A stretch of DNA of 64,000 nt from Chthoniobacterales bacterium (GCA_039930045.1 JBDSQB010000005.1:124001-188000); one strand, 5' to 3'; shown: positions 35,950 to 44,132, numbered from the stretch's first letter. Program-made: numbers and translations. Notes: generated by a model not told the origin, from the sequence alone.

Positions 35950-37602
35950 TTAGTGGGTGCGGAGTTGGATGAGAGTGGACATGACCTCGCTGAGGTCGGC
36001 GTGTTTGTTGGTGCCGCCAAAGGCATCGTGAATCTGGCGGTAAAGAACGTAAAGCTGATCGTAGATTTTCTGGTTGGCGGGAATCGGCTCGTAACTGACG
36101 GATTTGAGCGAGGTCATTTTCGCCTGGGCAGTGGGGAAATCGGGTTGCGCCCCGGCCAGCACCGCGGCGACCACGGCCGAGCCGAGCGCGCAGGCTTGCG
36201 ACGAGCCTGCGACCTGCAACGTGCAGCCGGTAATGTCGGCGTAGATCTGCATGAGAAAGGCATTTTTCTCCGCGATGCCGCCGCAGCAAACGACGCGCTC
36301 CACGGGCACGCCGTATTCGCGAATCCGCTCGATAATCGCCCGTGCGCCAAACGCCGTCGCCTCGATGTAAGCCCGGTAAAGTTCCGCCGCCGTCGTGTGC
36401 AGCGTCTGGCCGAGGACGAGTCCGGTCAGCATCGGATTCACCAAAATCGTGCGGTTGCCATTGTGCCAATCGAGCGCGAGCAAACCGGAGCGACCGGGCG
36501 GCTGCGAAGCGACTTCGGCGATGAGTTCGGCGTGCGATTTTTTGTTTTCGAGGACGTATTCCACCCACCATTTGAAGATGTCGCCGACGGCGGATTGACC
36601 CGCCTCGATGCCGTAGAAACCGGGAAGAATCGCCCCGGGGACGATGCCGCAGATGCCGGGGATGTCGGCCACGGTTTTCTCCATGGAAACGACGCAGCAA
36701 TCGCACGTCGAAGTGCCGATCGCCTTCACCAATGTGCCCTCGCTCACCCCGCTGCCGATCGCGCCGTAGTGAACGTCAAACGCGCCCATCGCGATGGGGA
36801 TTCCAGCGGGGAGGCCGAGCTTTTTCGCCCATTCCTCGCAAAGCGTTCCGGCGGCGGTGCTGGCGTCGTGGGCTTTGTCGTAGAGCCGGCTGCGCAACGC
36901 GGCCAGTTTCGGGTCGAGCATGGCGAGAAATTCCTCGTCGGGCAGGCCATTCCAGTCGTCGGAGTAGAGCGCCTTGTGGCCCGCCGCGCAGATGCCGCGT
37001 TTGACTTGCAATGGATTCTGCACCCCGGCCAGAACGGCGGGAATAAAGTCGCAAAGTTCGACCCAACTGTGAGCCGCCTCGAAGACCTCGGGCGCGACGT
37101 TCAGACAATGCCAGATCTTCGACCAAAACCACTCCGACGAATAGGTGTTGCCGCATTTCGCGATGTATTGCGGGCGATGCGCGGCGGCGATTTTCGTAAT
37201 GCTGGCCGCCTCGGCGTGGCTGGTGTGATCCTTCCAAAGCCAGCATTGCGCGGCAAGGGTGTCGGTAAATCGTGAGTCGAGTGCGAGTGGAATGTTCTTC
37301 GCATCGACCGGGATCGGACTCGAACCCGTGGTATCGACGCCAATGCCGACGATCCGAGTGGCATCGAAATCTGGGTCTTTCTGCGCGTCGGCAATCGCGC
37401 CGAGGACGGATTTTTCCAATCCAAAAAGATAGTCCGCCGGGCTTTGGCGGGCGAGATGGTGATCGTTCGCATCCAACAAAATACCTTCGCGACCGCTGGG
37501 ATAATGGACAATGCAGGTGGCGATTTCGCGTCCGTTGGCGGTGTCCACGATGAGCGCGCGGACGGAGTTGGTGCCGTAATCGATTCCGAGGGTGAACTTC
37601 AT
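35950..37602 (-). CDS. araB: L-ribulokinase (AraB)
   Basis: A 550-aa FGGY-family kinase that phosphorylates L-ribulose. It begins KFTLGIDYGTNSVRALIVD (ATPase phosphate-1 motif) and has GVDTTGSSP, the ATP-binding block AIGTSTCDCCVV and the FGGY-like CCGGIAEKN. Length matches the araB family. It is the promoter-proximal gene of the arabinose operon, divergent from a LacI-type regulator rather than an AraC homologue. Confidence 0.95.
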   Translation of the reverse strand: MKFTLGIDYGTNSVRALIVDTANGREIATCIVHYPSGREGILLDANDHHLARQSPADYLFGLEKSVLGAIADAQKDPDFDATRIVGIGVDTTGSSPIPVDAKNIPLALDSRFTDTLAAQCWLWKDHTSHAEAASITKIAAAHRPQYIAKCGNTYSSEWFWSKIWHCLNVAPEVFEAAHSWVELCDFIPAVLAGVQNPLQVKRGICAAGHKALYSDDWNGLPDEEFLAMLDPKLAALRSRLYDKAHDASTAAGTLCEEWAKKLGLPAGIPIAMGAFDVHYGAIGSGVSEGTLVKAIGTSTCDCCVVSMEKTVADIPGICGIVPGAILPGFYGIEAGQSAVGDIFKWWVEYVLENKKSHAELIAEVASQPPGRSGLLALDWHNGNRTILVNPMLTGLVLGQTLHTTAAELYRAYIEATAFGARAIIERIREYGVPVERVVCCGGIAEKNAFLMQIYADITGCTLQVAGSSQACALGSAVVAAVLAGAQPDFPTAQAKMTSLKSVSYEPIPANQKIYDQLYVLYRQIHDAFGGTNKHADLSEVMSTLIQLRTH

Positions 37603-37647
37603 GTGGGGCAGGTTAGAGGCTGGCGTCGAATGGTAAAGCCAGAGTTG

Positions 37648-37662
37648 ACTTTACAGTAAAGT
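37648..37662. promoter_or_regulatory. 15-bp perfect palindrome, likely operator for the arabinose operon
   Basis: ACTTTAC-A-GTAAAGT lies in the 76-bp divergent gap between araB and the LacI-type regulator gene. Its size, odd centre and location are what a LacI-family dimer operator shows. TTGACT at 37645-37650 could be a -35 box for the regulator, which would place the operator inside that promoter. Confidence 0.75.
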
Positions 37663-37678
37663 TTTTCTCTCCTGACTC

Positions 37679-38716
37679 ATGGCCAAACCCAGCATGTCCG
37701 ACATCGCGAAGCTCGCCGGAGTCTCGAAGAATGCGGTCTCGCTCGCCTTGCGCAACGACGCGCAAATTTCGGAAAAAACGCGCGAGAAAATCGCCGCCAT
37801 CGCGGAGAAACTCGGCTACGCCAAAAACCCGGTCGTCTCGCATTTGATGACCCAGCTTCGGCAAAGCCGCAGCCCGCGGTTTCAGGCGTCGCTCGGGCTG
37901 ATCAACGCCCACTCGGACCCGAAGGCGTTTGCGCAGCACCCCACGATTCCGACCTATGTCGCGGGCTGTCGGCGGCGGGCGGCGCAACTCGGTTATGTGC
38001 TCGACGAGTTCTGGCTGCACGACCCTGATTTGGATGGAACTCGACTCAACCGCATCCTCCAGGCGCGCGGCATTCGCGGGCTGGTGATCACCGGCTTGAT
38101 GAAAGAAAACCGGTTGCCGAAACGATTTGCCAGCACGTGGGAGGCGTTTCCCTGCGTCGTTACCGGAGTGAGAACGCGCCAGCCCGCGCTGTCGTTTGCG
38201 GCGACGGATCATCACATGCTGACGATGCGGGCCTTTGAAAAAGCCCTCGAGCTGGGTTACCAACGACCCGCGCTCGTCCTCGATCGCGAGATCGATTTGC
38301 TGATCGACGGACGTTTCAGTGCGGGCATTTACACCGCGCAGCTCGCCCTGCCGGAGAAGCAGCGGCTGAAGCCATTTTACGAGGTGAATCGCGCCCGGAA
38401 CGACCCCGATATTTTCTGGAAATGGTTCGACCGGGAGAAGCCCGACGCGATTCTCACGCTCTACAACGTCGTGCGGCACTGGCTGGAAAAACGCGGCCTC
38501 CAGATAGGAATGGAAGTCGGCTTGATCCAGATGGAATGGCGTGCGGACCGCCCCGATTGGGCCGGGATGAACCAGCACAACGACATCGTCGGCGAGGCGG
38601 CGGTGGAGATGCTCGTGGGCATGTTGCATAACGGCGAAAAAGGCGTGCCAGTCTTCCCGAGGGCGACGCTCGTCGGCAGTTCCTGGATGGACGGTGCGAC
38701 GGCGCTGCGGAGTTAG
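37679..38716 (+). CDS. LacI family transcriptional regulator (probable arabinose regulator)
   Basis: A 345-aa regulator. Residues 1-55 are a LacI helix-turn-helix (MSDIAKLAGVSKNAVSLALR) with hinge EKLGYAKNPVVSHLM; the rest is a periplasmic-binding-protein-like sensor domain ending in a dimer interface. It is divergent from araBAD across a gap containing a perfect palindrome, so it probably represses that operon and is released by a pentose (inference). It appears to autoregulate through the same site. Confidence 0.88.
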   Translation: MAKPSMSDIAKLAGVSKNAVSLALRNDAQISEKTREKIAAIAEKLGYAKNPVVSHLMTQLRQSRSPRFQASLGLINAHSDPKAFAQHPTIPTYVAGCRRRAAQLGYVLDEFWLHDPDLDGTRLNRILQARGIRGLVITGLMKENRLPKRFASTWEAFPCVVTGVRTRQPALSFAATDHHMLTMRAFEKALELGYQRPALVLDREIDLLIDGRFSAGIYTAQLALPEKQRLKPFYEVNRARNDPDIFWKWFDREKPDAILTLYNVVRHWLEKRGLQIGMEVGLIQMEWRADRPDWAGMNQHNDIVGEAAVEMLVGMLHNGEKGVPVFPRATLVGSSWMDGATALRS

Positions 38717-38753
38717 GGCGTGTCCTCACTCGGCGGAAATTCTCCAGTCCAAA

Positions 38754-38783
38754 TTGGACGTTCCCCGCCGCGGACGGTATAAT
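38754..38783 (+). promoter_or_regulatory. sigma70-type promoter of hslO
   Basis: TTGGAC (38754-38759) and a consensus TATAAT (38778-38783) are 18 bp apart. The -10 box ends only 5 nt before the ATG at 38789, so transcription would start at or next to the start codon and the message would be leaderless. Confidence 0.7.
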
Positions 38784-38788
38784 CGCTC

Positions 38789-39592
38789 ATGTCTGAAAAC
38801 GAAACTCCCGTTCCTCCCGATGGCACCGAGGTCCGCACCTATTTCGTCCGCGAACGCAACGCCATGCTTGCCCGCTCCGATGTCAGCGGACTCTTCGTCG
38901 ATTACTACCTCCATCTGCACGACGAGGGCCTGCGCCACGAACCCACTGCCGACCGCATGCTCAAGGACGCCCTCGTCGCTCTCCTGCTCCACTCCGCCTC
39001 CCGTCCCTGGAGCGAATCCGTCGCCTGGACGATCAATTTCCAGCACCCGCTCCTGAATGTTTTCGTGGCCGCCGACAACCGGCTCGCCACCATTGCGGGC
39101 AACGTCTTCACCAAAAACGTGAAGGAAAATCAGAGCAACCTTTTCTACAGCGACCTCGTTCGCAACACCGACCTCCCGCGCCGCAGCGTCGTCACCTTCG
39201 AGGGCTCCGAAGTCTTCCCTGCCGTCGAGGAATACTACACCCAAAGCGAGCAACGCCCCGCGCGCTACTTCCTGCTTGACGACGAGGATTACGTCTTCAT
39301 CACCGCGCAACCCGGCTGCGACCTCGAGTGGTTTGCCGCCCTGGACATCGAGGCCGTCCGCGCGATTGATAAAACCGAGACCCTCAGCCTGCTGGAGACG
39401 CGCCATTACAAATGGTTCTGCGGCTGCTCCGAGGAAGTGCTTCTGCCCATGCTCGCCACCGCCATGAAAGTGGACCGCGAAGGCCTCTTCGGCGAAGACG
39501 ACAGCATCCGCGTGACGTGCCCCCGCTGCGGTGCGGGTTATACCATCACCCGCGAAATGCTGGAGAAAAAACTCGGGGATGCGGCTGGGTAA
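38789..39592 (+). CDS. hslO: Hsp33 family redox-regulated chaperone
   Basis: A 267-aa holdase chaperone activated by oxidative unfolding. The zinc centre is complete: CGC (Cys211, Cys213) and CPRC (Cys244, Cys247) separated by 30 residues, as in Hsp33. The N-terminal domain begins YFVRERNAMLARSDVSGLF. The protein is slightly shorter than E. coli Hsp33 (292 aa) and its N-terminal core is divergent. It has its own strong promoter. Confidence 0.85.
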   Translation: MSENETPVPPDGTEVRTYFVRERNAMLARSDVSGLFVDYYLHLHDEGLRHEPTADRMLKDALVALLLHSASRPWSESVAWTINFQHPLLNVFVAADNRLATIAGNVFTKNVKENQSNLFYSDLVRNTDLPRRSVVTFEGSEVFPAVEEYYTQSEQRPARYFLLDDEDYVFITAQPGCDLEWFAALDIEAVRAIDKTETLSLLETRHYKWFCGCSEEVLLPMLATAMKVDREGLFGEDDSIRVTCPRCGAGYTITREMLEKKLGDAAG

Positions 39593-39653
39593 CTGGCGGG
39601 CTAGATAGGAATCGAAGTGGCAGTCAAGAGTTAGCTAAGTCGCGAGGTTTGGG

Positions 39654-39971
39654 TCACAGCTGAGTTAGCAGGTCTTGAAACCCAGCGCTAATAAGCTGGG
39701 ACTCTATCGTCTTGGATGCATGGATGACGACATACTTGGGATAGTCGGAGATAGTATGCTCAATGCGGACCCCGGTAAAAAACCAACCGCGTCGAATGGT
39801 AAGCCGCGTCACTGACGAAATGGGAAAGACTAGTTCGCGGCTGATACAGCTCAGAACCAATTGCCCTAAGGAAATAGTGATTCTGCCAAATGGCCGAGAC
39901 GCATTGATGGCAAATATCTGATTCCTTCCCACCGTGTAGCCACAAGTCTGCGTGATGATTTCTCCGGGCAT
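39654..39971 (-). CDS. small protein with possible PH-like fold
   Basis: A 105-aa protein, MPGEIITQTCGYTVGRNQ, without signal or membrane helix. It is rich in short beta-strands (ISLGQLVLSCI, ELVFPISSVTRLTI, WFFTGVRIEH, KYVVIHAS) and ends with a helix (TIESQLISAGFQDLL), the order seen in bacterial PH-like or GRAM-like domains. Its codon use is more AT-rich than neighbouring genes, suggesting transfer. The region upstream of its start is a palindromic repeat element. Fold assignment is tentative. Confidence 0.55.
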   Translation of the reverse strand: MPGEIITQTCGYTVGRNQIFAINASRPFGRITISLGQLVLSCISRELVFPISSVTRLTIRRGWFFTGVRIEHTISDYPKYVVIHASKTIESQLISAGFQDLLTQL

Positions 39972-39990
39972 ATTGTTAGTTGTTTCTTTT

Positions 39991-40100
39991 CGTTCCCAAA
40001 CTCCGTTTGGCAACGCACTTGCCGGTCAAACTCTGTTTGAAGGCGAGGAAACGGAGTTTCCAAGGCCAAGGCATTCCCAAACCGGAGTTTGGGAACGAGG
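39991..40100. repeat. palindromic interspersed element, copy 2
   Basis: Outer arms CGTTCCCAAACTCCG (39991-40005) and CGGAGTTTGGGAACG (40083-40097) are complementary. Inside are smaller hairpins: CAAAC-TCC-GTTTG, CAAAC-TCT-GTTTG and GGAAAC-GGA-GTTTCC. The segment GCGAGGAAAC-GAGTTTCC-AGGC is shared with copy 1 at 32069-32148. It looks like a cluster of REP-type palindromes. Confidence 0.78.
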
Positions 40101-40114
40101 GTCGAGGAGAAGCT

Positions 40115-40339
40115 TCACGCGGCGGCGTTAAAGAGCTTGCGTTCCCGGTCGGCGGCGAAAGCCCGACACGCCTTGGATGTCCTCACGAGTTAGCTCAGAG
40201 AAATCGGCCAAAATCTCTTCCTCAGACATGCCCGAAACCAGATACTTCAGCACGTCGTAAACCGTGATCCGCATCCCCGAATACACGGCTTGCCACTGCT
40301 CTTGCCCGGCTCAACCGTGATCAGGTGCTCATAGTTCAT
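40115..40339 (-). pseudogene. DUF433 (VapB45-like) pseudogene with two frameshifts
   Basis: Read from the ATG at 40337-40339 the frame gives MNYEHLITVEPGKSSGKPCI then breaks. One base appears to be missing at about 40274-40278; in the next frame it continues MRITVYDVLKYLVSGMSEE and FSELTREDIQ. One extra base at about 40169-40175 restores the frame to AFAADRERKLFNAAA and a stop. The three pieces together cover a whole DUF433 protein of 74 aa. DUF433 proteins are usually antitoxins paired with a DUF5615 PIN-like toxin; no such partner gene is present here. Confidence 0.85.
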
Positions 40340-40537
40340 GTCGGAAACCTATGCGTCCAGCGAAGATTGAGCAAGCGCGCGTCCATGTCTCACTAGAAGG
40401 GTAATAGTTATCCATGGAAGCTAGTTTGAATCGAATCCTGGGGATCTGTAAAAAAGAAGAACCGTCAGACCCGTTTCCTGCAAATCTGAGTGCAGTTCGC
40501 GAGAAAAATGAGCCCGCTGCCCTTAATTTCATGGAAA

Positions 40538-40831
40538 CGGACGAAAATCAGCATCAGACGGACGGATTTTGGCTACGGGCGGACGAAAAAGCAGGCAGGG
40601 CGGACGAATTTGCGACTTCCGCCAACTAAACAGGAACCTCCGCGAACCAATTTTGAGAGCGCGCGACCGAATTACGGCATCGGACAGACCAATTCGCAAC
40701 CCAGACGGACCAATTTGCACCCCGCGCGGACGAATCCGCAAGGCGGACGGACGAATTACGGAGGCTCGCGAACGAATTCGCAGGCGGGACGGACGAGTTG
40801 CCGGTGCGGACGGACCCGTTTGTTGGCCCTT
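40538..40831. repeat. 21-bp periodic array with conserved core and variable remainder (14 units)
   Basis: Fourteen consecutive units start at 40538, 40559, 40580 and every 21 bp to 40811, with no indel. The core is CGGACGAATT (also CGGACCAATT, CGAACGAATT), followed by about 11 bp that vary from unit to unit. The last unit ends 4 bp before the stop codon of the minus-strand lipoprotein gene. A stray similar unit may exist near 40466, out of phase. The remaining part of the gap (40340-40537) shows nothing recognisable. No CRISPR-like or iteron-like neighbours were seen. Confidence 0.95.
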
Positions 40832-40835
40832 CGCC

Positions 40836-41345
40836 CTAGTTCCAGAGGAACGACTGATTCAGCGCGACGATTTGGCCGTTTTCGATCAGGATCGCGCGCC
40901 AGGCGGTGACGCGGCCGTCGTCCGAGTAATCGTCGCCGATGACGGCGAAGTCGGTCCGGTGCGCGCCTTTCGCCTGCAGGTAGGTGATCTCGCGGGCTTG
41001 CACGTAGTTGCCGAGCTTCTCGGTGCGATACTCGAGGCGCAGGGTGAGGTCGGCCTGGCGGTGGGCGCGCCAGTAGAAGGTGAAATAATTTCCCCGGCGC
41101 GCGAGCACGTCGGTGTTGTCCACGGCTCCGAAGTTGATCTTTCGCAGGCGGGCGTTGAGCATTTCGTTGCTAGTTCGCTGGCGCACGTCGCTGTTGAGAA
41201 AGAGGCTGGTCTTGCGAAACTCGAAGTCGTCGCTCAGGGCGAGCGGCAGGACGTTGACCTTGGCGAGGGACACGGGCCGAAGCTGGGTGGTGGTGGTGCA
41301 ACCCGCCAGCCAGACAAGCGCAAACAAGAGGGCGATCCGTATCAT
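40836..41345 (-). CDS. lipoprotein of unknown function
   Basis: A 169-aa protein starting MIRIALLFALVWLAGCTTTT with a clear lipobox (LAGC). The mature domain has strands typical of small envelope proteins (YFTFYWRAHRQADLTLRLEY, YLQAKGAHRTDFAVIGDDY). The start was placed at the signal peptide, 78 bp inside the longest frame. It is divergent from the nuclease-ligase gene. Its 3' end abuts the 40.5-kb repeat array, reminiscent of the array at the lnt 3' end. Function unknown. Confidence 0.78.
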   Translation of the reverse strand: MIRIALLFALVWLAGCTTTTQLRPVSLAKVNVLPLALSDDFEFRKTSLFLNSDVRQRTSNEMLNARLRKINFGAVDNTDVLARRGNYFTFYWRAHRQADLTLRLEYRTEKLGNYVQAREITYLQAKGAHRTDFAVIGDDYSDDGRVTAWRAILIENGQIVALNQSFLWN

Positions 41346-41446
41346 TTGTGGACGATGAAAGCGATTTCCCCCGACGGTGACAACTGGAATTTCCACCTGC
41401 CGGGGGCGCGATTTTCGTGGCATGTTTTTCCCATGACCGGCTGCCC

Positions 41447-44089
41447 ATGATTGATGTGCGTTATCACAACGGGGTCTATCTCCCGGCGCACGACCTCTGG
41501 CTCGACCCGCAGCGGGATCAGGATTTTGCGTTCGTCAGCCACGCTCATGCCGACCATATCGGGCGTCATCGGGAGGTGATTTTTTCCGCGAACACAGCCC
41601 GACTGATGCGCGCGCGGCTGCCGGGGGAACGCATCGAGCACGTCCTGGAGTACGACACGCCGGTGGAGTTTCGCGGGGGCACGGTGCGCCTGCTTCCGGC
41701 GGGTCACATCTACGGCTCGGCGCAATTCCACTACGAGACCGAAGCCGGGTCGCTCCTTTACACAGGCGACTTTAAGCTGCGTCAGGGCAAATCCGCCGAG
41801 CCCGCAGAGTGGCGTTCGGCGGACATCCTCATCATGGAGACGACATTTGGCCTGCCGCGCTACGTGTTTCCGCCTGCGGAGGGGATATTGGAGGACATCC
41901 GGAAGTTTTGCATCGAGGCGCTGGAGGAGGGCTACGTGCCCATTTTGCTGGGCTATTCGCTGGGCAAGGCGCAGGAAATCCTCGCCGCGCTCCAGCCGCT
42001 CGGCGTGCCGGTAATGCTCCACGGCGCGGTCTGGCGAATGACGAAGCTCTACGGCGAAATGACGGTCCGGTTCCCGGAGTTGGAGCTCTATCAAGCTGGT
42101 GCGGTGCAGGGGAAAATCCTCATTTGCCCGCCGAGCGCGAACCGCTCGATCATGCTGAAGAAGATCAAAAACCGGCGCGTCGCCATGCTCTCGGGCTGGG
42201 CGCTCACGCCGGGGGCGATCCATCGCTACCAATGCGACGCGGTGTTTCCGCTTTCCGACCACGCCGATTACCCGGATTTGTTGCGCTACGTGGAACTCGT
42301 CCGACCGAAACGCGTGCTGACGTTGCACGGCTTCGCCGAGGAATTTGCCGCCGATCTGCGGGCGAGGGGAGTGGAAGCGTGGTCGCTCACGGGTCACAAT
42401 CAATTGGAACTCAGTATCGCCCTCGGCGGCATCGCGGAGATTCCAATGGAACTCGAATCGAAAAAAAGTGAGGGGAGTTTCAGTCGATTCTGCGCTGTCT
42501 GCGACCGCATCGCCGCCGTCACGGGCAAAAAGGAAAAAATCCGGCTGCTCGCGGAATTGCTGCAAAGCCTGCCGCCGGGGGAAGCTCCGCTCGCTGCCGT
42601 GTTTCTCACCGGACGCGCCTTTGCCCAGAGCGATCCGCGCGTCCTGCAAGTCGGCTGGGCGCTGATCCGCCGCGCCGTGATGCTGGCCGCGGGCGTGTCC
42701 GAAGGGGAATTTCGCGCGAAAACCAGCGGGCTGGGGGACATCGGCAAGGCCGTTCTCATCGCGCTCGCCGGTCGCGCGGGCACGGGTGATTTCTCCCTGA
42801 CTCAAGTCGCCGACGCCTTTGCTCGGCTGGAACAAACCCGCGGCCCGACTGCGAAATCCGCCGTGCTGCGCGAGATATTGATGGAACTCGACGCCACCGA
42901 GGCCGCGTATTTCGTTCGCATCCTCACGAGCGACTTGCGCATCGGACTCAAGGAAGGCCTCGTCGAGGAAAGCATCGCGGAGGCATTTGGAGTCGCGGCG
43001 GACGACGTTCGCGAGGCGAATATGCTCACCGGAGATTTGAGTCAGGTCGTTATCTTGACCCAAGAAAACCGCCTTGCCGACGCGGGCATCCAGCTTTTTC
43101 ACCCGGTAAAAGTGATGCTCGCCTCGCCCGAACCGACTGCCGAGGCGATCTGGGAACGCTTCGGTCCCGCCGCTGCCGACGGCGTGCTGGTCGAGGATAA
43201 ATACGACGGCATCCGCGCCCAGATTCATCTCGATGGCACTCGCACGGAGCTGTTTTCGCGCGATCTGCGCCCGATCACGAATCAGTTTCCCGAGCTGGCG
43301 GTGGCGTTTGCGACGTCAGCGATTTTCGATGGGGAAATTCTGGCGTTTGCCGAGGGCAAGGCGCTGACGTTTTTCGATTTGCAGAAACGGCTCGGGCGCA
43401 AAAGCCACGCCGATCTGTTTATCGACTCGGATATTCCGGTCGTTTTCACCGCGTTCGACTTGCTCTATCTGGACGGAAATTCCTTGCTGAAGACGCCGCT
43501 TGCCGAACGTCGTTCCCTCCTGAAAACACTGCAACTCCCGTCACCTTTTCGGCTGGCCGAAGCGACGCTGGTGCGTTCTGCCGATGAAATGGAGGCCGCC
43601 TTCATAGCCGCCCGCGCCCGCAGAAACGAGGGCTTGATCGTGAAGGACGCGACAAGTTTTTATCTCCCGGGACGGCGCGGCGGAGCCTGGTATAAATTGA
43701 AAAAGGAGCTCGCGACCCTCGATGTCGTGGTCACTGCCGTCGAGCAAGGCCACGGGAAACGCAGCCATGTTTTGAGCGATTACACGTTCGCCGTTCGCCG
43801 CGACGGGACGGAGGAATTGCTCACCATCGGCAAGGCGTATTCGGGCCTCACCGACGTTGAAATCGAGGAACTGACGGCGCACTTTGAGTCGAATGTGATC
43901 GGTCACTGGGGTCACGCGCGCCTCGTGCAGCCGGACATTATATTGGAAGTCGCCTTTGACTCGATCCAGCCGAGCAAGCGCCACCCAAGCGGACTCGCCA
44001 TGCGTTTCCCCCGGATCAAGGCCATCCGCCGCGACAAAACCCTGCGGGACATCGACACCCTGAGCTTTGCAAAAAGCTTGGTGGGATAA
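41447..44089 (+). CDS. fusion of MBL-fold exonuclease and ATP-dependent DNA ligase
   Basis: An 880-aa fused protein. Residues 1-335 are a metallo-beta-lactamase/beta-CASP nuclease of the ligase-associated exonuclease type, with HAHADH (32-37), PAGHIYGSA, TGDFK and the C-terminal block LSDHADYPD. Residues 340-880 are an ATP-dependent DNA ligase with N-terminal binding domain, adenylation Lys585 in EDKYDGIR, and later motifs DGEIL, EGLIVKD and WYKLKK. In many bacteria these are separate neighbouring genes, together with a helicase and a phosphoesterase. The likely role is DNA end repair. The MIDVRYHNG start gives the family N-terminus. Confidence 0.92.
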   Translation: MIDVRYHNGVYLPAHDLWLDPQRDQDFAFVSHAHADHIGRHREVIFSANTARLMRARLPGERIEHVLEYDTPVEFRGGTVRLLPAGHIYGSAQFHYETEAGSLLYTGDFKLRQGKSAEPAEWRSADILIMETTFGLPRYVFPPAEGILEDIRKFCIEALEEGYVPILLGYSLGKAQEILAALQPLGVPVMLHGAVWRMTKLYGEMTVRFPELELYQAGAVQGKILICPPSANRSIMLKKIKNRRVAMLSGWALTPGAIHRYQCDAVFPLSDHADYPDLLRYVELVRPKRVLTLHGFAEEFAADLRARGVEAWSLTGHNQLELSIALGGIAEIPMELESKKSEGSFSRFCAVCDRIAAVTGKKEKIRLLAELLQSLPPGEAPLAAVFLTGRAFAQSDPRVLQVGWALIRRAVMLAAGVSEGEFRAKTSGLGDIGKAVLIALAGRAGTGDFSLTQVADAFARLEQTRGPTAKSAVLREILMELDATEAAYFVRILTSDLRIGLKEGLVEESIAEAFGVAADDVREANMLTGDLSQVVILTQENRLADAGIQLFHPVKVMLASPEPTAEAIWERFGPAAADGVLVEDKYDGIRAQIHLDGTRTELFSRDLRPITNQFPELAVAFATSAIFDGEILAFAEGKALTFFDLQKRLGRKSHADLFIDSDIPVVFTAFDLLYLDGNSLLKTPLAERRSLLKTLQLPSPFRLAEATLVRSADEMEAAFIAARARRNEGLIVKDATSFYLPGRRGGAWYKLKKELATLDVVVTAVEQGHGKRSHVLSDYTFAVRRDGTEELLTIGKAYSGLTDVEIEELTAHFESNVIGHWGHARLVQPDIILEVAFDSIQPSKRHPSGLAMRFPRIKAIRRDKTLRDIDTLSFAKSLVG

Positions 44090-44102
44090 AGAAAAGGCTT
44101 GT

Positions 44103-44128
44103 GGAGTATGGCAACGATGCCATACTCC
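44103..44128. promoter_or_regulatory. inverted repeat upstream of vapBC, probable operator
   Basis: GGAGTATGGC and GCCATACTCC form a perfect 10-bp inverted repeat around a 6-bp centre, ending 4 bp before the antitoxin ATG. VapB proteins normally bind such repeats to repress their own operon. Confidence 0.7.
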
Positions 44129-44132
44129 TAAC

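Noticed and set aside
35203-37275. A 690-residue frame opposite araA and araB
   Set aside because: A shadow of GC-rich codon use; both sense genes have full catalytic motifs.
40414-40629. A 71-residue gene upstream of the array
   Set aside because: Its second half is array sequence, the first half has no recognisable domain, and no ribosome site precedes it.
40490-40909. Protein-coding gene through the 40.5-kb array
   Set aside because: Same reason as above; the frame also runs into the opposite-strand lipoprotein gene.
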